NCBI RefSeq assembly: GCF_020686945.1
Contig: NZ_JAJEPR010000047.1
Location: forward strand, 1-19,997
DNA: 19,997 nucleotides
Direction of reading: 5' to 3'
From: Limivivens faecihominis
GTDB taxonomy: Bacteria > Bacillota > Clostridia > Lachnospirales > Lachnospiraceae
A program made the position numbers and the translations under genes. The stretch's first letter is position 1. The number at the start of each line of letters is the position of its first letter. Under the pieces are notes generated by a model, which was given only the letters and a program-made list of their open reading frames with translations, had not been told where the DNA came from and ran no database searches. This document shows positions 13,628-19,997 of this stretch, one piece after another.

Positions 13628-15676
13628 TTAAGCCGGAGAGGTAACTGTCTCCGCTGCCAGTTTTTCCTTCCTGTTCGCTGCATTGCGAACCCGCTGGCCT
13701 TTGATATGCCCCTCATATCGGCACTCATCACTGCAATACTTGACATTGCTTCTTGTGGTGGAAAAGGTCTTACCGCAGTTTTCACAAGTGCAGTCACGCC
13801 GCCTGTTTTCTGCCGCTTCCTGCCGGTAGAACTTCGCCCGGCAATTCGGTCCGCAGAACATAGCAGCCGAGCTTTTGGATTCAAATCCCTGACCGCAGCA
13901 CTTACAGGTTAGCTGAAAAGGCTGCCCAACGGTGTGCTTCCCGGCCTTAATCAACTGATAGCGCTCCCGGCTTTTGATGCGATGCTGGCGTAGCTGCTCC
14001 TGCCGCTTGATTTCCTCTGCTGTCAGCTCCGGGGCAGGAAGTTCAAACTTTCCGATGAATTTCAGGAAGATTTCTACCTCCTGCGTTCTGTCCCCGTCGA
14101 TGCGCTCCGGGGCATGAACGATGATTTTATCAATAAATTCATTGATCATCGGTGTAGTCAGCTCGGAGAAATCGGTGTACTTTTCTGCCAAAGCAAGGAA
14201 CTGCTCTACACGGGCAGTATCTTCCTCATAGCTCGTCAGGCTTTCCTCCGTTTCTGCAATCTGTGCGGAAAGGTTTTTCTGTTCGACTTCGTACTCAGCA
14301 AGCAGGCTGTCAAAGCGTTCCTCAGAAATTCGGCCTACGGCAAAGGATTCATAGAGCTTTTTAATGATCGTATCCAGCTCACTGTGGCGCTTACGGTCTT
14401 TGTTCAGCTTTCGTTTGGCATCTTTGGCCGCCTCCACCTGCCTGACCTGTGAAGCGGCTCGTATCTTCTCGGTGAATTTTTCCCGATCTGCTATGGCAAG
14501 CTGGCTGACAGTGCGGATTGTCTCTAAAATAAGGATACGCAGCGACTTAGTGGTAATATAGTGCCCGCAGCAGTCCTTTCCATGCTTCTGATGTGCCAGT
14601 GTATAAGAGGAGCAGTCAAAGAAATCCGACGGATACGGAGTGCCTTCTGTACCGCCTCTGGAACGATGATTATACATCTTTGCGCCGCAGTCCGCACAGT
14701 ATAAAAGCCCGGTCAGGGGATTGGCTTCGCCTATGGTATCAATACGCCGTGGCGTTTTCCGCAGTTGCTGAGCAAGCTCCCATGTTTCCGGCTCGATAAT
14801 GGCCTCATGGGTGTTCTCGAAGATCAGCCAGTCCTCCTTGGGATTAGGAATAGAGGTCTTGTCCTTATATGACAGCTTGTGGGAACGGAAATTGACCGTA
14901 TGCCCCATATACTCAGGCTTAGACAATATCTGCCCCACAATATAGCCGCTCCAGTTATAAGGATATGCGAACTCGGTCTTACTTTTCCAAACGCCAATGC
15001 CTTTCCTTGCAAAATAGACCGCCGGAGCTTCTACCTTATCTTCAAAAAGGATTCTGGCAATGTCATAGGGGCCTTTTCCCTCGATGGTCAGACGGAAGAT
15101 GCGCCGCACAACGGCGGCGGCCTCCTCGTCAATCAACCAATGGTGCTTGTCGTTCGGGTCTTTCTTATAGCCGTAGATGGCACTGTTGGTGGTAGGCTTG
15201 CCTGATTCCCCCTTCACACGGATAGCGGTTTTCTGCTTGCGGCTCAGATCACGCAAGTACCACTCGTTCATGATGTTGAGGAACGGAGCAAATTCATTGC
15301 TGTTCTGGTCGTTGCTGTCCACGCTGTTGGCGATGGCAATAAAATGAATGCCATGCTGACGGAACATAACCTCCGTGTAAAAGCCGGTCTGCAAGTAGTC
15401 ACGTCCGATTCGGGACATATCCTTTACGATCACACGAGCCACCTTGCCAGCTTCAATGTCTGCCACCAGCTTTTTCCATGCCGGTCTTTCAAATGTGCCG
15501 CCTGAGAATCCGTCGTCCGTGTAATGGGCAAAGTTTGTGTACCCCTGCTGTGCGCAATAGCCCTCCAAGTATTTCTTTTGATTCACAATGGAGTTGCTAT
15601 CCCCAATCTGGTCATCGTCACGGGAAAGTCGTTCGTATAAGGCGGTGATCTTGTCCTCAGTCTGAATGATGCTCAT
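13628..15676 (-). CDS. Large serine recombinase (TnpX-like) with extra zinc-ribbon tail
   Basis: The 682-residue protein has an N-terminal resolvase catalytic domain (ALYERLSRDD with catalytic S18, SNSIVNQ, YTDDGFSG, VKDMSRIGRDYLQTG), a recombinase domain (GYKKDP...GKGPYDIARIL), a core zinc ribbon (LLYCADCG), a long coiled-coil stretch (about 420-510) and a DUF4368-like segment (INEFIDKIIVHAPERIDG). Unusually, the C-terminus adds two further C-x2-C...C-x3-C knuckles (about 591-612 and 631-652). It is the only intact integrase in the element and is presumed to catalyse its excision and insertion. It starts inside a four-base overlap with TnpW. It lies in the middle of the integrated element rather than at an end, unlike tnpX in Tn4451. 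A terminator follows. Confidence 0.93.
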   Translation of the reverse strand: MSIIQTEDKITALYERLSRDDDQIGDSNSIVNQKKYLEGYCAQQGYTNFAHYTDDGFSGGTFERPAWKKLVADIEAGKVARVIVKDMSRIGRDYLQTGFYTEVMFRQHGIHFIAIANSVDSNDQNSNEFAPFLNIMNEWYLRDLSRKQKTAIRVKGESGKPTTNSAIYGYKKDPNDKHHWLIDEEAAAVVRRIFRLTIEGKGPYDIARILFEDKVEAPAVYFARKGIGVWKSKTEFAYPYNWSGYIVGQILSKPEYMGHTVNFRSHKLSYKDKTSIPNPKEDWLIFENTHEAIIEPETWELAQQLRKTPRRIDTIGEANPLTGLLYCADCGAKMYNHRSRGGTEGTPYPSDFFDCSSYTLAHQKHGKDCCGHYITTKSLRILILETIRTVSQLAIADREKFTEKIRAASQVRQVEAAKDAKRKLNKDRKRHSELDTIIKKLYESFAVGRISEERFDSLLAEYEVEQKNLSAQIAETEESLTSYEEDTARVEQFLALAEKYTDFSELTTPMINEFIDKIIVHAPERIDGDRTQEVEIFLKFIGKFELPAPELTAEEIKRQEQLRQHRIKSRERYQLIKAGKHTVGQPFQLTCKCCGQGFESKSSAAMFCGPNCRAKFYRQEAAENRRRDCTCENCGKTFSTTRSNVKYCSDECRYEGHIKGQRVRNAANRKEKLAAETVTSPA

Positions 15677-15882
15677 GATGCGCTCCTTTCAGACTGACGG
15701 CTCATTTGTGGTACACCAATTATATCACAAGTTCCGTCGTTTGTAACTACTTCGTTGCGTATCATTCGTAAAATTTTATCCTCCATTGTCTCTTTCCCAC
15801 TTTCACTGAAAGCGACTCTCACCTTGTAGGTGGTGCCGCCAATACGTCTTATCATATACTGTGCCTGTTTGTTTTTATCCAT
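15673..15882 (-). CDS. tnpW: TnpW-family transposon protein
   Basis: The 69-residue protein carries the TnpW signature IRRIGGTTYKVRVAFSE followed by ETMEDKILRMIRNE. An upstream in-frame ATG at 15966 exists, but GGAGGAACGCT lies directly before the ATG at 15882, so that start is used. It overlaps the recombinase start by four bases (ATGA), so both are translated from one mRNA. TnpW proteins accompany TnpX-type recombinases in Tn4451-like elements; their function is not established. Confidence 0.88.
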   Translation of the reverse strand: MDKNKQAQYMIRRIGGTTYKVRVAFSESGKETMEDKILRMIRNEVVTNDGTCDIIGVPQMSRQSERSAS

Positions 15883-16132
15883 AGCGTTCCTCCTTGAAAA
15901 ATTCATGTTCGTTTGATATACTAATGGTGGTTCCGACTGATGTAAGTCGGTGGCATCTTGTGTCATGTTTCATAAAGCTACCGCAACTTGCGTCCTCCTT
16001 TCTCTTGATACGGGTTGAAAAAGTAACCTAAATAACCGCTTATCAGATTACCCTCTCACTAATAGGAGAAATCCGGGGTGTAAATCGGAACTGTTTTTGA
16101 AAGAAATTCAAAAAATTTTCGGAGGTGAGGTC
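15883..16132. other. Divergent intergenic region between tnpW and the sigma-like gene
   Basis: No gene is seen in these 250 bases. CCGACT (15933-15938) and AGTCGG (15945-15950) form a 6-bp inverted pair 50 nt upstream of the tnpW start and overlap a plausible minus-strand promoter (TTACAT, 16-bp spacer, TAGTAT), so they may be an operator for the recombinase operon. Plus-strand TTGATA near 16007 could be a -35 for the rightward operon, but no good -10 follows. Confidence 0.4.
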
Positions 16133-17011
16133 ATGACAGATGAAAATAGAACATTTCTCCTGTTCCCGGATGACGGTGATGACCTAACCGAATGGGATGA
16201 AGCCTCCGATCTGACGATACAAAACGAGCAGTTAGAGGAAATCCTCTCCGAAGAACGAGCCTTAGAGCTGGAAAGAGAGCTGGAGCAGGACGAAAACCCA
16301 AGGGACTACACCGTAGAACTGGAGGACGAAGAGGAAGAAGCTGCTCCTGTCAGCGAAAAACGCTTAAAGCGCCAGATACGGGCAGAGGCGTTGGCACGGC
16401 TGGAGGATGCTGCAAGAACAGAGGACGACTTTCGATACGTTGTCAGCGAATGGGACAGGTTGGATCGGAATCGGGAACGACGGGAGCGTGACCATGAAAA
16501 TCTCCGGGGAGATGTTCCGTTAGAATACATGGCAGTTCCCAATCCGAAGATGATTCCGCTGTATTTGAATCTGCCACGATACCGCCAGCTTGCCAGCGGC
16601 AATTTTCTGGATATCATTTTTTCTTGCCCCTATGAACTGCATGAGTTGGTTGCAAGCTCATTTATTTCTGAGCTGATACGCAGCCTTACCATTGATCAGA
16701 AGGAAGTGCTGTATTACCTGTCCATCCGGCAGTACAGCACCATACAGGTGGGTATGATACGGGGACAGACAGACCGAAACATTAGAAAGCTCCGAAAGAA
16801 TATCCACAAGAAGCTGCAAAGAGCGGTTTATGATTACCTTTTGGAAAAACAGAACGACTGTGGAAGCCTAACGCTGCGGGAACGGCAGTTCTTAGAGGAA
16901 TATGGGCTTTTGCTGAAAGCCTATGGCAAGGACGCCGTTATCCTCCGGGAGAACAAATCAAAGCCGAGGAAAAAGAAAGCTGCCCTTGGCAGCAGCAAGG
17001 ACAGCGAATGA
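16133..17011 (+). CDS. Sigma-70 region-4-like helix-turn-helix protein
   Basis: The 292-residue protein has a very acidic N-terminal third (DDGDDLTEWDEASD, then runs of E) and a basic middle. Its C-terminal segment ELIRSLTIDQKEVLYYLSIRQYS followed by TIQVGMIRGQTDRNIRKLRKNI resembles sigma region 4 (a helix, a turn, a recognition helix with RNIRKLRK). GGAGGTG precedes the ATG at 16133; an upstream TTG at 16097 is in frame but has no ribosome binding site. No region 2 is recognisable, so it is probably a sigma-like transcriptional regulator rather than a full sigma factor. It is the first gene of a rightward operon with the DUF6076-like and AlbA_2 genes, and divergent from the recombinase operon, where it could control either. 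Confidence 0.68.
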   Translation: MTDENRTFLLFPDDGDDLTEWDEASDLTIQNEQLEEILSEERALELERELEQDENPRDYTVELEDEEEEAAPVSEKRLKRQIRAEALARLEDAARTEDDFRYVVSEWDRLDRNRERRERDHENLRGDVPLEYMAVPNPKMIPLYLNLPRYRQLASGNFLDIIFSCPYELHELVASSFISELIRSLTIDQKEVLYYLSIRQYSTIQVGMIRGQTDRNIRKLRKNIHKKLQRAVYDYLLEKQNDCGSLTLRERQFLEEYGLLLKAYGKDAVILRENKSKPRKKKAALGSSKDSE

Positions 17012-17058
17012 TCTGATTGAATTTGATAAGCAGATGACCGAAAGGAAGGATTTGCGTT

Positions 17059-17985
17059 ATGAATACATTTTTTGAGCAATCCCGTTCCCATTGGGTGCGG
17101 TATGAACGCTATGAAATCAAAACAGGCAAGGACGGGAAGAAATACATCACCCCGGCAAAGGATGCCAGGCCGGATGTCTATAACCCACTCAAGGAAGCCC
17201 CGGACATTGTGCTGGATGCTCTGAATGTGGGGATGCTGATGATGAACGGCAAGAAAAGCTCTGAGCCAGAGGTAGAAAAGGCAATCTTGGAATTTATTAC
17301 CCACTATGGGCTGCTGGGCCTGATGACGGCCCTGCCCACCACGCCGTCCTTTATGGATTATGAGGCGGTATATCTGCCAAAGAACCATTTTATCAAGGAA
17401 GAAACGATGGAGACGGAGAAGTATCTGTCCCTGTTTTACCCCTTTGATAAGCTGGATGTGGTCAAGAACGGTGTGGAATCCAGTTGGAATGTGTCCAGCG
17501 ACCGGGCAATGATTGCACTGACCATGACCTTTATGGACGAGCCGATGGCAAAGACCATGAGCTTCCAGCGGGCGTATGCAGAGCCTTACGATTGGGTGGC
17601 ACAGCAACTCAAGGATTGGGCATTTAATATGCTGACCTCTTTCTTCTATTATAATGACTATGATTCCATGGAGGAAGAAAGCCGGAATATGCTGCGTAAG
17701 TCTATGGCTGCATTTGGCGGCATTGCACCCACCTATCATATAGAGCTGTTGGATAGGCCAACGATCTATTGGGATTTCCATTCCCTGCTGTTGGGGATTC
17801 AGATGATGTTCAGCTTCATGCTGGTGGACAGCACAAAGCCGTTGCGGATGTGCAAGCAGTGTCAGAAAGTGTTCCTGAGTAACCGGGCTAACTCCGCTTT
17901 TTGCAGTGCAAGGTGTAAAAATCAGTATAATGTTTATAAGAGCCGGGGAAAGAATAAATCAGAGGATGGTGATAATAATGCCTGA
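17059..17985 (+). CDS. DUF6076-like protein with C-terminal zinc ribbon
   Basis: The 308-residue protein has an alpha-helical body of unknown function (about 1-255) and a C-terminal zinc knuckle, CKQCQKVFLSNRANSAFCSARC (C-x2-C then C-x3-C, about 274-295), followed by a basic tail. This layout is that of DUF6076 proteins, as I recall the family. AAGGAAGG precedes the ATG. Its stop overlaps the next gene by eight bases, so it is translationally coupled to the AlbA_2 protein, and it lies 47 nt after the sigma-like gene. The knuckle closely resembles the two extra knuckles on the element's recombinase. The function is unknown; nucleic-acid binding is likely. Confidence 0.72.
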   Translation: MNTFFEQSRSHWVRYERYEIKTGKDGKKYITPAKDARPDVYNPLKEAPDIVLDALNVGMLMMNGKKSSEPEVEKAILEFITHYGLLGLMTALPTTPSFMDYEAVYLPKNHFIKEETMETEKYLSLFYPFDKLDVVKNGVESSWNVSSDRAMIALTMTFMDEPMAKTMSFQRAYAEPYDWVAQQLKDWAFNMLTSFFYYNDYDSMEEESRNMLRKSMAAFGGIAPTYHIELLDRPTIYWDFHSLLLGIQMMFSFMLVDSTKPLRMCKQCQKVFLSNRANSAFCSARCKNQYNVYKSRGKNKSEDGDNNA

Positions 17986-19345
17986 AAATCAGAACATAGA
18001 ATGGAAAGCTAAGTGGAAGGATGACTATCTGGAATGGATTTGCGGCTTCGCCAATGCACAGGGCGGCAAGATTTATATTGGCTGTGACGATGATGGAAAA
18101 GTTATCGGCCTGCCCAATATCCGCAAGCTGCTGGAGGATGTTCCAAACAAAATCCGAAATGCCATGAGCATCGTGGTGGATGTCAATCAGCTGGAGCGTG
18201 ACGGGAAAGAATATCTGGAAATCGTTGTTCCACCATATCCCGTTGCCATAAACTGCAAAGGTGTCTATTATTATAGAAGCGGCAGCACCATGCAGACCCT
18301 TTCTGGCCCAGAACTGGAGAGCTTCATTCTACGCAAACGTGGTGCTTCGTGGGATAATATGCCCTTGCCGGGATTTACGTTGGATGATATTGATGATGAG
18401 TTGGTCAAGAGATTCAAGACCCTTGCCGCCAAGAAGGGCCGGATCGACCAAAGCGTTTTAGACGAGGACAAAGCGGATTTAATGGAAAAGCTGCGTCTGA
18501 CCAATGCCGGGTATTATACCAACGCAGCGATGCTGCTGTTCTGCAAAGACCCTGACCGCTGGCAGCTGGGCGCATACACAAAAATCGGCTTTTTCGAGAA
18601 TGATGCCGATCTCCGTTATCAGGATGAAATTCACGGCTCCTTGTTGGAACAGATTGACAAGATCATTGAAGTCATCCATCTGAAATATATGAAAGCGAAA
18701 ATCACTTACGAAGGGATGCAGCGCATTGAGCGTTATTTTGTTCCCGACGCTGCCCTGCGTGAAGCCCTTCTTAACGCTCTATGCCACAAGCAATATGAAA
18801 GCGGCGTTCCGATTCAGATCAGCGTGTATGAGGATAAGCTGTATATCGCTAACTGTGGTAGGCTTCCAGACAACTGGACGGCAGACAGCCTGATGTCCAA
18901 ACACGCATCCCGCCCTTACAACACGGCGATTGCGAATGTGTATTATTTGGCCGGCTTCATCGAGAGCTGGGGACGTGGTATTGAGAAAATCTGTCAGGCT
19001 TGCAAGGAAGATGGAAGCCCGCTTCCTGCGTACACCGTGCATCCCGGCGATATTATGATTCAGTTTACAGCGTCAGAGGATCGGGTTATTCGATCTGCCA
19101 CCTACAAGGTGACAGAAAAGGTAACAGAAAAGGTAACAGAAAAGGTAACAGAAACCTTGGATGAAAAATCCATGCAAATTCTGGCCCTGATTTCCGAAGA
19201 TCCTGCATACACATCTACCACCATAGCAGATAAGCTATCTATCAGCAGAAAAACAGTTTCTCAGCGTCTGAAGGAGCTGAAGGAAAAAGGAATCATCGAG
19301 CGCATCGGGTCTGACCGAAAAGGCTACTGGAATATAAAGAGCTAA
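17978..19345 (+). CDS. AlbA_2 (Schlafen-type) / GHKL ATPase-like / winged-helix protein
   Basis: The 455-residue protein starts with an AlbA_2 domain (NIEWKAKWKDDYLEWICGFANA, QGGKIYIGCDDDGKVIGL, then YYRSGS near residue 100), followed by a HATPase_c_4-like region (ALREALLNALCHKQY, IANCGRLP, SWGRGIEKI). Four VTEK repeats (378-393) lead into a C-terminal winged helix (STTIADKLSISRKTVSQRLKELKEKG). This is the usual 'ATP-binding/transcriptional regulator' Schlafen architecture in bacteria, with roles ranging from regulation to stress and phage response; none can be assigned here. The ATG at 17978 overlaps the upstream stop by eight bases; upstream in-frame starts would run deep into that gene. 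Confidence 0.88.
   Translation: MPENQNIEWKAKWKDDYLEWICGFANAQGGKIYIGCDDDGKVIGLPNIRKLLEDVPNKIRNAMSIVVDVNQLERDGKEYLEIVVPPYPVAINCKGVYYYRSGSTMQTLSGPELESFILRKRGASWDNMPLPGFTLDDIDDELVKRFKTLAAKKGRIDQSVLDEDKADLMEKLRLTNAGYYTNAAMLLFCKDPDRWQLGAYTKIGFFENDADLRYQDEIHGSLLEQIDKIIEVIHLKYMKAKITYEGMQRIERYFVPDAALREALLNALCHKQYESGVPIQISVYEDKLYIANCGRLPDNWTADSLMSKHASRPYNTAIANVYYLAGFIESWGRGIEKICQACKEDGSPLPAYTVHPGDIMIQFTASEDRVIRSATYKVTEKVTEKVTEKVTETLDEKSMQILALISEDPAYTSTTIADKLSISRKTVSQRLKELKEKGIIERIGSDRKGYWNIKS
19109..19156 (+). repeat. In-frame 12-bp tandem repeat (4 units)
   Basis: Four 12-bp units of the form GT(A/G)ACAGAAAAG encode VTEK repeated (last unit VTET). Only the first unit (GTGACA) and the end of the last differ. 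Such repeats can slip by whole units without breaking the frame, varying the linker between the ATPase-like and winged-helix parts. Confidence 0.9.
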
Positions 19346-19356
19346 GTGATACAGAA

Positions 19357-19398
19357 TTAGCCCCACACCAGCGTTCATTCATGCTGATGCGGGGCTAA
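19357..19398. terminator. Hairpin between the convergent AlbA_2 and tnpV genes
   Basis: TTAGCCCC (19357-19364) and GGGGCTAA (19391-19398) are perfect complements with an inner CAGC/GCTG pair. Located between converging stop codons with no long U-tract on either side, it is probably a bidirectional terminator. Confidence 0.65.
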
Positions 19399-19405
19399 CA
19401 TGTGT

Positions 19406-19777
19406 TTAGCAATATACAAGCTCCGTCAGAACAATTTCCTCTGCACGGTTATGAATGTTGTTCATGCGCCGTACCCATTCCATTTGATCGGTAGCTTTAA
19501 GTGCCTCGGTCACACCTTCCAGTCGTGCCATAGCTTCGCACATGATCTCCATACGCTGATTGCAGGATTTGTCTATCTCTGCAAGATGTTCATGCAGGGT
19601 GCAGCTTGTTAGGTAGTGTGCATAAAGGACGGGACGATGCTCTTTCAAGTAGCGGCGGCGCATACGGCCATACTTACCGATCTGATATTCCTCGGTCTCC
19701 GGCAGCGCAAGGTCGGGGATATAGTAATCGCCAACCTTCGTATATGTGCCGCCCATTTCTTCAAAAATAGACTTCAT
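19406..19777 (-). CDS. tnpV: TnpV-family transposon protein
   Basis: The 123-residue protein has the TnpV pattern: MKSIFEEMGGTYTKVGDYYIPDL, then the RYLKEHRPVLYAHYLTS segment and a helical C-terminus. The ATG at 19777 is preferred over the one at 19783 because GGGAG lies 7 nt before it and the family starts with MKS(I/L)FE. TnpV is a marker of Tn4451-like elements; its function is not established. It is the gene nearest the right end, about 140 bp from the terminal repeat. The 19778-19901 stretch that follows has no gene that I can support. Confidence 0.87.
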   Translation of the reverse strand: MKSIFEEMGGTYTKVGDYYIPDLALPETEEYQIGKYGRMRRRYLKEHRPVLYAHYLTSCTLHEHLAEIDKSCNQRMEIMCEAMARLEGVTEALKATDQMEWVRRMNNIHNRAEEIVLTELVYC

Positions 19778-19901
19778 TTTCATGCTCCCTTCGTGCTAAA
19801 ATGTCAGCAGTTATGCGGATTTTTTTCCTTTCCCACAACTGCCAGACCAATTCACCACAAATGAGCCGCCAGTCATGTAATAGTATTAGGCGGTAGAAAC
19901 C

Positions 19902-19920
19902 ACCCTCTACATATTACATC
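19902..19920 (-). repeat. Right imperfect terminal inverted repeat
   Basis: Read inward on the minus strand it is GATGTAATATGTAGAGGGT, sharing 14 of 19 positions with the left repeat at 78-96. In the predicted excised circle the two would face each other across CTGA. Confidence 0.65.
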
Positions 19921-19924
19921 CTGA
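19921..19924. repeat. Right attachment core CTGA
   Basis: CTGA at the right junction duplicates the left copy at 74-77. It spans the CAG codon and first base of the next codon of the interrupted recombinase gene. Confidence 0.75.
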
Positions 19925-19997
19925 TTGGAAATGGAATTGCTTTCGCCTTGCAGCTCGTCCTCATGGGATAGTCTTGGGTAAAGGGCGGTAATTGGTT
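19921..19997 (-). pseudogene. Interrupted serine recombinase, N-terminal piece (runs off the right edge)
   Basis: On the minus strand the codons read PITALY, PRLSHEDE, LQGESNSISNQ, the N-terminal catalytic strand of a large serine recombinase with the catalytic serine in PRLSHED. Immediately after the CAG of SNQ the frame passes into element DNA and reaches a stop at 19873-19875, so the product is truncated to a fragment of the catalytic domain. The expected continuation, KRILETYAKQNG, is found at the left edge (1-76). The start codon lies beyond the window. Confidence is high. Confidence 0.9.

Larger units (their letters stand above)
78..19924. mobile_element. Integrative mobilizable element nested in a serine recombinase gene (complete)
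   Basis: Both ends are defined by the split recombinase gene at the window edges. CTGA is present at 74-77 and again at 19921-19924, and imperfect 19-bp inverted repeats start just inside (78-96 and 19902-19920). The element encodes its own large serine recombinase with TnpW and TnpV, a MobA/MobL relaxase with an RSF1010-like oriT, a primase-type zinc-finger protein and SF3 helicase, ParM/ParR-like partition proteins, an ABC/two-component cargo and an AlbA_2 operon. No coupling protein or conjugation pore is encoded, so transfer would need a helper. Tn4451-type elements, moved by TnpX, are known to be flanked by GA dinucleotides, and GA is within the CTGA seen here. The exact crossover dinucleotide within CTGA cannot be decided from sequence alone. 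Confidence 0.85.

Noticed and set aside
16921..17781. A 286-codon minus-strand open frame opposite the DUF6076-like gene
   Set aside because: It is antisense to two well-supported genes and rich in H, I and C in the way of shadow frames; it has no credible start context.

Overview
The window looks like a low-to-mid GC Firmicute of the class Clostridia, probably gut-associated. The gene families (TnpX-type large serine recombinase, TnpV, TnpW, MobA/MobL relaxase, DUF3847, CHC2 and DUF5906 proteins), the strong AGGAGG-type ribosome binding sites and the Gram-positive ABC/two-component module all fit that. Family names come from memory and motif reading; no search was run.

Main result: almost the whole window is one integrated element of about 19.85 kb (about 78..19924), and both ends are visible. 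At each edge of the window lies half of a single foreign serine recombinase gene on the minus strand. The N-terminal half (PRLSHEDE...GESNSISNQ) is at 19997..19921 and the continuation (KRILETYAKQNG...YTDDGY) is at 76..1. The halves join in frame at one codon. Each junction carries the 4-bp sequence CTGA, and imperfect 19-bp inverted repeats start just inside. The element is therefore nested inside, and has broken, the recombinase gene of another mobile element.

Layout, left to right. (1) 209..5785, minus: an ABC efflux module (ATPase, 834-aa FtsX-type permease, small membrane-anchored protein) behind a promoter with PhoB-type direct repeats, and upstream an HTH protein, response regulator and histidine kinase in overlapping genes ending in a terminator. 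(2) 6187..7412, plus: an ECF-type sigma factor and a probable membrane anti-sigma factor, closed by a strong terminator. (3) 7546..9851, minus: a MobA/MobL relaxase, an oriT with the RSF1010-type core TAAGTGCGCCCT, and a DUF3847 protein. (4) 10037..13544, minus: a plasmid-like replication and partition block: CHC2 zinc-finger protein, SF3/DUF5906 helicase, ParM-like actin and ParR-like protein, with phased TGTAC repeats upstream of the ParM-like gene that look like a centromere/operator. (5) 13628..15882, minus: the element's own large serine recombinase preceded by TnpW. (6) 16133..19345, plus: a sigma-region-4-like protein, a DUF6076-like zinc-ribbon protein, and an AlbA_2 (Schlafen-type)/GHKL/winged-helix protein in an overlapping operon. 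(7) 19406..19777, minus: TnpV at the right end.

Together these describe an integrative mobilizable element. The serine recombinase would excise and insert it. The relaxase acting at oriT would mobilise it through another element's conjugation machinery, since no coupling protein or type IV secretion gene is present. The primase/helicase and actin-type partition genes would maintain the circular form. The ABC/two-component and sigma/anti-sigma genes are cargo, perhaps for resistance to an envelope-active compound. The AlbA_2 operon is accessory and of unknown function.
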